Shown here: one piece after another, positions 57,394 to 64,000 of the stretch | Numbering within the stretch: the first letter of the stretch is position 1 | How the letters are laid out: each line of letters starts with the position of its first letter | Assembly (NCBI GenBank): GCA_031472005.1 | Contig: PZJY01000008.1 | Span: 2,356,001 to 2,420,000, forward strand | Length of the DNA: 64,000 bases | Reading direction: 5' to 3' | Source of the DNA: Tetracladium setigerum | Taxonomy: Eukaryota; Ascomycota; Leotiomycetes; Helotiales | Made by a program: the position numbers and the translations under genes | The notes under the pieces: generated by a model | The model's input: the letters and a program-made list of their open reading frames with translations, nothing else | What the model was told of the DNA's origin: nothing | Database searches by the model: none

Positions 57394-59873
57394 TCAGGTT
57401 ACCATCAACTTCTCGACCCTCTTCTCAAGACTCGCCTCGAATCCGCCCACGCCGTTCTCCAAAACTTTCAACTCCCCCTTCTTCAGCAAACACACTACCC
57501 TCCGCCTCTTCTGCTCCTCCTCTTCATCAACATCCTCATCATCACTCTCCCCCTCATCCCTCGTCCCCTCCACAACCCTCCCAACCATCCACCGATCGTG
57601 ACTAACCAGCAAAACACTCCCATTCCACTCACCCAACGCATCCGCCAGGGCCGACACGGTATAAAAGTCCAAATGCGTAGTTATCTCATCCAACACCAAC
57701 AATTGCGGACTCTTCCACAACAACCTCGCCAGCGCCAAGCGCACTAATTGTCCACCACTGAGTTTGACGAGCGGCACATCACTTGCAATGCGTCCCGGAA
57801 GTCCAAGCGAACCTAAAAGACCTCGGAGTTCGCCTTCGTCTAGTTCGCCTTCCACATCTACAGTCATGAGAGAGAGGGCTGTTAGTTCCGGCTTCTCTCG
57901 ACCTAGCGCTTGAAGATCTTCAACAGAATGTTGCGAGTAATACCCCATTCGCAGCCGTGGATGTTTGGTGAATACTCCCTTTGTTGGTTTGGTTTGCTCG
58001 GTAAGTATGTTTAAAAGCGTCGATTTTCCAGAGCCGTTCAGACCGACAATACCGATGCGATCGCCCTGGTGGAGGGTGAAGTTGATGTCTTGAAGGACAA
58101 ATGGCGGTGGTGGCTGTGGAGTTTTACTTTTGGTGAGGACTGGGTAGCGGAATGATACATTCTCAAGCGAGACAAGAGGACCTGGGAAGCGTAGGTCAGG
58201 AGCTGGGGGTAGGGTGATGTTCACAGCTTTCTCATCTGCTTGAATATCAAACCCTTCTCGGGAAGTAAGATGATAACCGGCCAAATCACGATTCAGTTTG
58301 AATCTTCCCCCAGTAGCACTCTTCGTCATGCCCATCCTATCGTCCAATTTCTTTTGTCTGCTCTTTGCTTGACGCAGCTTATTATCGTCGCCTGCAGCTT
58401 TTCCTTGCTTGATATTCTGCACGATGGTGTTTTGCATGTGGGCCTTTTGCTTGTCTTGCGCTTCTTTCATCCGTGTCATATACAATTTCTTAGATGCTGT
58501 TGCTTTGGTGTATGAGATCAGATCGCCGCGATGGTAGGTCAGTGTTTGATCTCGCAGGATGATGAGTTCTTGACAAATGTTATTGATGAAGGAACGATCG
58601 TGAGAGACCAAGATTATCGATGGCTGATTTGGACCTTCGTCTCGAAGATTGATGAGATAGCGTTGCAGCCAAATGATGCCCAGGAGATCCAAAAAGTTGG
58701 TTGGCTCGTCGAGGATGAGAATATCGGTAGTTTGGAGAAGGGCACTGGCGAGGTTCGTGCGCATCTTCCACCCGCCAGAAAGGGTGTTGACTGGTTTTCC
58801 AAGAGTAGCCTTTGGGAAACCTAGACCGGAAAGAATGGAGAGGGCTTTGGTTTCAATAGATGCCAGTCGGGATGGTTCGAGTTGCGATTGCAATTCTACT
58901 AGGAGGTCGCTTGCTTGAGCCGTTTCCTCTTTTTGTGCTTCGGGGGTAATTTCAGAATCAGTTTGCTTGAGTCTGTTTAAGTCAGAGGTGTGTGAAGATT
59001 ATGGGGAGCGTGCAGTACTTTTCAGCAAACTCGGCTACTTTTTTCTCAAAAGCAGTGAGCGCTTTTCGGGCGGCCATCCCTCGTGTGCCACTACGCAACC
59101 GAGCATCTTTGTCCAACTCAAAGAGCTCTTTTTGAAGCCGCTCATGCTGAACTTGACGAAGAGCTCGAAGAGGACCGAAAGTCGAGGTTTGATTATCGAT
59201 TCCTTTGGAAAGAACTGTGCCTGGTCAGCTTAATCGTAAATTTCAAGGCGTGAGCCATACCATCTATCTCGTGCTGGATTTCGTTCTTCGATGTAGCACG
59301 ATCGATGACTTCCTCCAGAACTGAGAGCTTGCTTTCGTTCTTGCGTTCCTCCAAAGTTGAACCGTCTTCACTAACTGTTTGTTGTAAAATTGAGATTCTG
59401 GTTTGGATTGGAATACCAGGGATAAGTTTCTGCGCGATGGCTTTTAGGAGAGCTGCAGAATAGATCAGTTATTGGTCTGAAGTTATTGAAAACCAAGTCA
59501 TTGAAAACTATTGAATAGATAACGAGACAAACCTACTTGACTTTCCAGTTCCATTCCTTCCGATAAGCGCGTAACACACCCCAGGTTTAATCTTCAGATC
59601 AGCATTGGTGAGAAGTTCTGAGCCCTCTGCTCTAGCTTTACCCTTCGCCTTCACTCCTTTGGCATTGCTGGTTGTGACAGTAAGATTCAATCCCTCGATA
59701 TCAAGCTATTAGATTGTCAGAATCTTAAAGCTTAGATCAAGATCAAGCGAAATAAAGATAAGATGATGCGCGTGACTTGCCTCTGAATAGACAGGATTCT
59801 TGATATCGAATCTTGTCTGCTTGCACGATACCAAGATCGTGGTAGCCGATTCTTCTATCCCTGTGCTCGTCAT
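57394..59873 (-). CDS. ABC-F family ATPase (twin NBD, no membrane domain)
   Basis: This soluble protein has two ABC ATPase cassettes, like the ribosome-associated Gcn20/Arb1 group; the exact subfamily is not assigned. Exons: 59781-59873, 59537-59705, 59261-59452, 59019-59220 and 57394-58972; the joined frame is 744 residues with no break. Intron 1 has a GC donor (GCAAGT) and intron 3 is only 40 nt. NBD1: Walker A GRNGTGKST (80-88, split by intron 2), signature LSGGW (about 283-287), Walker B ILILDEP (about 303-309) and LVSHDRSF. The linker is Lys/Gln-rich (HMQNTIVQNIKQGKAA), as in ABC-F interdomain helices. NBD2: Walker A GLNGSGKST (about 529), signature LSGGQ (about 623-627), Walker B LLVLDEITTHLD in place of the usual DEPTNHLD, and LVSHDRWM. 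An acidic insert (DEGESDDEDVDEEEE) lies near the C-terminus. The start at 59873 uses the only ATG in the frame that leads to RFDIKNPVYSE. Confidence 0.88.
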
Positions 59874-61385
59874 TGTCTTCGAATAATATGAGCTGCTCGG
59901 TTTGTTCCGGTGTTTTGGTTGAGATGATAGTAATGAATGTGTGCAATCCAGCCAGTTGACGATCGTCCAACAGAATCGCCTAATAGCCCCACCAAATACC
60001 TCTCAATCCCAAGAGAGGATGGATATCTATGCTTGAATGCCTCAGGCTTGGGAACTCCAGATCAAGATCTCAATCCGCGGGGTCTTAAATATCAATATCT
60101 TACCTCCTCCTCCGCAAGACTCGGTTAGCCGAAATGCAAGCAAGCCATGCCAGCGTAAATGGGGTGCCAATGTGGTCACAATCAAAACTGACTCACCCGG
60201 TCAAAAAGATGTGCTGCACAACAAGACCCAGAAGCAGAAGTAGAGGTCTGTGAAAATCTTCTTTGCGCTCTTTGATAGGATTCCACAGATCTGGATTGAC
60301 TCACAAATGCATGCCTCGCAACGTCACGAAATAGATTGTGGCAACAATTGATGAAAGAGGCGAGAGAAGTTCGGCTGAAGGTGAAGATGCGCCAAGGATG
60401 ACGACAGAACAACGAGAGCAACGTGCATCCACGTGCACGTGATCTCGCTTTGATTTGGCAATTGGTTTACATTGCCACATCTTTCATTTTTCTCCCTTTC
60501 TTTCGTATTATTATTTTCGTCTTTTTTTGAAGGGGGGGGGGGGGGAGGCTTCTGTTCGCCTTCCATTTGTTGGAAAATGTAAGAGTAGGAGGAAGAGTAA
60601 GAGACGTTCCGCTGACCCTCCGGGGCCACCGCCGTGGAAGTAGTGAACTTCGTTTCGTCTTCTTCGTATCTTCTTTTTCTCTGTTTTCTCCCTGTTTTTC
60701 TTTTTTTTCCTTTCTTTTTATTATGAGAGTTTCAGGGTAGTAAGAATGAGATATGTAATAGGATGATTTGATTGGGCTTAGTGGGGTAAGTGAGGATTAC
60801 ACGTTGATATATGAAAGGACCACAAACCTTTCTTAACACATAAAGACAAGTAGGAAGTTATACAGATCCAGGTTGTCATCCATCGCAGTAGGAGGGAGAA
60901 GAGTTATGAATTTGTTGCGGCATTCAACTCTATACTAAAGTCGAATTGTCGAACCAGACACTCCTCCAATTTATTGCTCTACTTTTCAGGCAAAGTACTA
61001 ATGAATCCTAGTCCACTTCCAATCACTGAGGAGGTACAATTCAAGATATGTCCATTCCCAGTCCCAACCTCCAGATCTTCAACCAGATCTAAAAATTCAG
61101 GAGCACTAGAAGCCATGCTGTAGCGAAGGAAGCCTTGTTCTCCAATGGCGGAGTTAGGGAGGATGACGAAACATTGCTCGAGAGGTGACTTTAAAAAAAC
61201 AAACGAAGATTTTTAGGAGAGAAATTTTCTACTGGGGTGGAAAGGAGAAAAATTTATCGAGTTCTGAGCAAGACATCATATTGTTGGGTATACTGCAAAA
61301 CACCTGTGTCCTATCCAAAATCTCCGTTTCCATGCTAAATCAAAGAAAGAGAGAAAGCTGTCTTGATGGCTATACCACAAGTCGT
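59874..61385. other. Intergenic spacer
   Basis: This 1.5-kb stretch is the upstream region of the ABC-F gene and the 3' side of the fusion gene. It has CACGTG boxes near 60430-60442 and the G14 run at 60532-60545. No gene is seen. Confidence 0.5.
60532..60545. repeat. G homopolymer of 14
   Basis: Fourteen consecutive G bases on the plus strand, preceded by a T7 run. Confidence 0.85.
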
Positions 61386-63263
61386 TCAGCTTCCCCAAAA
61401 GTTAGCTTCGTCGGCGCCAAAATGCCCAGCAGAAGATGAAGAGGTTTCTGGATGGAGGAAGGTGGGCGATGAAGTGGTCTGTGACAGGAGTGTTGTGTTG
61501 GGAAGCACGTATCCCGGAGAAGTATCCACCAGAGAGTTCCCATTTTGAGAATTGCACGAAGAGAGGCTAACTGCTGTCGTATGGTTTGAAGTGTCGACAC
61601 TTGAATTGGTCGATGATTTGAATTTGATCAGGCAGGTCTGTTCATCGAGTTGCCAGGTTGGAAAAAGTCGTTTTTCGTGCTCAATTCGACGTTTATTCTC
61701 TGCATCCCACTCAACTTGAGGTGCTGTACGGCCTTGTTGGTACTTCGAGTCCCATTCTTTTGCTCTTTGAACCTCTTCTCTCTCACTGAACAAGTTCCTC
61801 TTGGCTGGCTCTGAATTGCGCTTCTGTTTTCGTCGCAGTAGTACTCTAGCACTCGATCCTATTTTTGCGAGCGAGAACTCTTCAAAGTCCATCGGGAGTA
61901 GGTCATAAGTGCTGTCGATGCCCTCAGCTTCGTAAATTGAGTCGGCGTGTTGCGTAAAGAGATTGTTATCAAAAACGAAGTCTTCTCCGAGAACAACATC
62001 CACATAGCAATCAGGGAGAACTTCGAAGATAATAGGCGTGAATTGTCCTCCTGGTAAAGTAATCGTTGTGTGCACTTGACCAATTGTACGTCGAGTGCTG
62101 TTGTCCGGAAAAACAATTAATCCAAGGTTCTCCCTGGCGGTGCGAATTGTAAATCCTATATGTTTTGCCCAAGCTGCATCCATCACGTTACGAGCAGAAC
62201 CGATGTCGGCAAGTGCCTCCATGGGGACATTGTTTCCCAAAGACCCTTGAACCCGCTGCGAAGTCTCTCCCAGGAGATTCAACGACCAGATATTGTGAGA
62301 CGGGAATACACCCTTCACAAATCGATGGATATTCTTGGTCATGAGTTGGGTGAACCGCAAAAATGGATTTCCCAGGAGACAGTCATACTTGAAGTCGTCC
62401 AAGACATGGGCAACAATATTTATGACTTTCAAGGGGTCATCAGGGAATGTCCATGGAAAGCGGACAATTCCTGGGGAAGCGATTTGGTTCGAGTTGCCCA
62501 TGCGTAGAAGTGCAGGCTGACGCTTCATTTTTAGCCCCCTCTCTTTAACACACCGCGATGAGATGATGTTTTGCCCGGCTCCTGTGTCACCAAAAGCCCA
62601 TATCTCTTGGCCGTTGACTATCCCCTTCACCCCTCTCCGTCCATTTTGACACCTCGCGAGTGGTTCGGTGTTTTGGCCAACTTGTGCCGTCTTTCCTGAA
62701 ATAACATTCTTGCCGAACACTCGCACTCGGTCGTAGAAGTTGCCGGGTTGTATTACTTGGTTCTTGAAGTCGTGGGCCTTTTCCCTGTATTTCACGGCTT
62801 CCTCAAATAACACTGGTCCTTCTAAATACCCCTCGTCAATGCTGAGTCCAGAGTCGATATCCCTCCTCAAACCATATTCAATACCCGGCAAGCCACCTAG
62901 CGCAATAAAGGCCTGGACCGATTTTGGATTTAATAATTTGTTTAATTGACCGGGGCTGTATGCAAACGAGTTCCTTTCAACTTGGAAATCCCTCTCTATG
63001 CCGTCGTCGGGAGGTAGGGCGTCTTCGGTATCATCGAAGGTAATTGTTGACGCGCTACTCATTCCACCGGGGGTTATTGGCAGACTTAAAAGCGAGGAGC
63101 CCGAAATCGCAGAGGCTGATCTCGAGTGTCGCGTAGTGGAAGGCGATATTTCTTTGTCGAAATCTTCCTGTGTGAACATTAGTGATTTTCAGGAAGGGAA
63201 AGGGTCAACACTAACTGAGGTCTGCATCCGCAACTTGGGAACGGCCAGCATGTTTTCGGGCAT
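61386..63263 (-). CDS. PMC1-type Ca2+-ATPase N-terminus fused to two retropepsin-like domains
   Basis: Exon 1 (63216-63263) encodes 16 residues, and a 48-nt GTTAGT...CAG intron with a CACTAAT branch leads to exon 2 (61386-63167). The frame is intact at 609 residues. An unspliced start at 63179 is the alternative. Residues about 80-172 match the cytosolic N-terminus of fungal vacuolar Ca2+ P-type ATPases (Pmc1): NSFAYSPGQLNKLLNPKS, ALGGLPGIEYGLRRDIDSGL, DEGYLEG and RVRVFGKNV, ending where the first ATPase helix would begin. No ATPase helix or DKTGT site follows. Instead there are two retropepsin-like units: the first with DTGA (D210) and YDCLLGNPFLR, the second with DIGS (D337) and VDVVLGEDF. 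The C-terminal 170 residues are basic, then Ser/Thr-rich. No signal peptide or membrane segment is visible. The function is unknown. Confidence 0.78.
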
Positions 63264-63633
63264 TTTGACAGAAGTCTCGCAAGTGCACCAGCAAGAAGTT
63301 GTGTGGACTGTGGACTACTGTGGACTTACTGCCTGAGGGAATGATGGTGATGTAGATATCTTCGAATGACGCATGGAAGAGTGAAGGAAAGGGGAAAGGG
63401 GGAAGGAAAGGCAGAATGCACGAAGGGCAGTCTCACAGTCTCACCGAGGGACTTCAGGCTGAAGCAACTTGGGAGGCTGAGCATCTTGAGATTCTGCCAA
63501 TGGCATCAATGACATCATCCTCCCAACTGCCTGCGTCCAAATCCCATCATCGCGAAAAACAGAAAGAAATGCCAACCATTACAGTACGGTATATCCTCAT
63601 CTAGTCGTGTGGTGTTGTGTTGTGTTCCAGTCT
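63264..63633. promoter_or_regulatory. Divergent promoter of the fusion gene and the DUF6594 gene
   Basis: Only 370 bp separate the two outward-facing starts. A CCAG just before the DUF6594 ATG (63627-63630) could also be a 3' splice site of a 5'-UTR intron. Shared control is possible but unproven. Confidence 0.45.
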
Positions 63634-63970
63634 ATGATGGCCGCAGCTCCAGACTCAGAACAAGGTCGACGTCGTGACCCCGACAGGCTCGACGGCTTCC
63701 CGACCTTGGCACACTTCATCAGCGAGGACAACGACGCGCAAATCTTCCGCCGCTTCACCCGCTTGGGAGCGCGCAACCTGCTCTACCTCCAGAGCATCGT
63801 GATTGCCCTGGAGAAGAAGCTCGACGACTTTGATAGGCACGATGCCAAAAATGCACCAGGGAATCCGGGTGTTCGACAGGCGGCGCGGAGACTCCCACGA
63901 GAAGAGGAGGGAGATGCGTTGGAGCGTGTAGAGCTATGCAGTCAGATTGCGGTTGCGATGAGGAATTATC
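63634..63970 (+). CDS. DUF6594 domain protein, 5' part (runs off the window)
   Basis: Two in-frame ATGs (63634, 63637) begin a 112-residue first exon that ends at a GTAGGT donor at 63971. The sequence shows the N-terminal half of DUF6594: LDGFPTLAHFISEDNDAQIF, RRFTRLGARNLLYLQSIV, LEKKLDDFD, then a basic loop and ERVELCSQIAVAMRNY. Family members usually end with about three membrane helices, which would lie in the missing downstream exons. The biochemical role is not known. It is head-to-head with the Ca2+-ATPase/retropepsin fusion gene. Confidence 0.85.
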
Positions 63971-64000
63971 GTAGGTCATGTGATTTTATTTTATTTTATT

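Noticed and set aside
61386..63263. Retrotransposon origin for the retropepsin domains
   Set aside because: No gag knuckle, reverse transcriptase, integrase or long terminal repeats are nearby, and the gene has a spliced first exon and a Ca2+-ATPase N-terminus.

Overview
The window is nuclear DNA of a filamentous ascomycete (Pezizomycotina). Genes are broken by short spliceosomal introns (about 40-110 nt, GTAAGT-like donors, CTAAC/CTAAT branch points). The set includes a fungal Zn2Cys6 regulator, a Pth11/rhodopsin-like fungal 7-TM protein, a DUF6594 protein and fungal forms of VIP1, UTP21 and CENP-O. Gene style and the long pyrimidine-rich spacers suggest Leotiomycetes, but I cannot fix the species.

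Layout. 1-723: 3' part of a Ser/Thr/Gly-rich wall or secreted-type gene. 2952-6717: acetyl-CoA transporter (SLC33 family, minus) divergent from the kinetochore protein CENP-O (plus). 7317-10203: Zn2Cys6 transcription factor (minus). 12423-13798: phosphopantothenate-cysteine ligase of CoA synthesis (plus). 16290-17812: Fringe-like glycosyltransferase (minus). 20524-22069: Pth11/rhodopsin-like membrane protein (minus). 28138-30386: PTR2-type peptide transporter (plus). 34868-35032: 54-residue protein with three CxxC pairs (minus). 35-44.6 kb: gene-poor spacer. 44679-53478: VIP1 diphosphoinositol kinase/phosphatase (minus) divergent from the U3 processome protein UTP21 (plus). 54150-55197: secreted M43 metalloprotease (minus). 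57394-59873: ABC-F ATPase (minus). 61386-63263: fusion of a PMC1-type Ca2+-ATPase N-terminus with two retropepsin-like domains (minus), divergent from a DUF6594 gene that leaves the window (63634 onward). These genes do not form one pathway. Two touch CoA metabolism (PPC ligase makes CoA, the SLC33 protein moves acetyl-CoA), but they are about 7 kb apart with other genes between, so I infer no cluster.

Two things stand out. First, seven otherwise well-conserved genes contain 13 reading-frame breaks, and every one is repaired by adding a single C or G, usually inside a short C or G run (for example six-C, five-C, five-G). With that one base restored at each site, every spliced length becomes a multiple of three. 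This looks like under-called GC homopolymers in the assembly; programmed -1 slippage is the only interesting alternative. Second, the Ca2+-ATPase N-terminus/tandem retropepsin fusion at 61386-63263 is an architecture I do not recognise as a described system and is intact as sequenced.

All splice sites were placed by eye from GT/GC-AG signals, phase and family conservation. No tRNA, rRNA, CRISPR or intact transposon was recognised.
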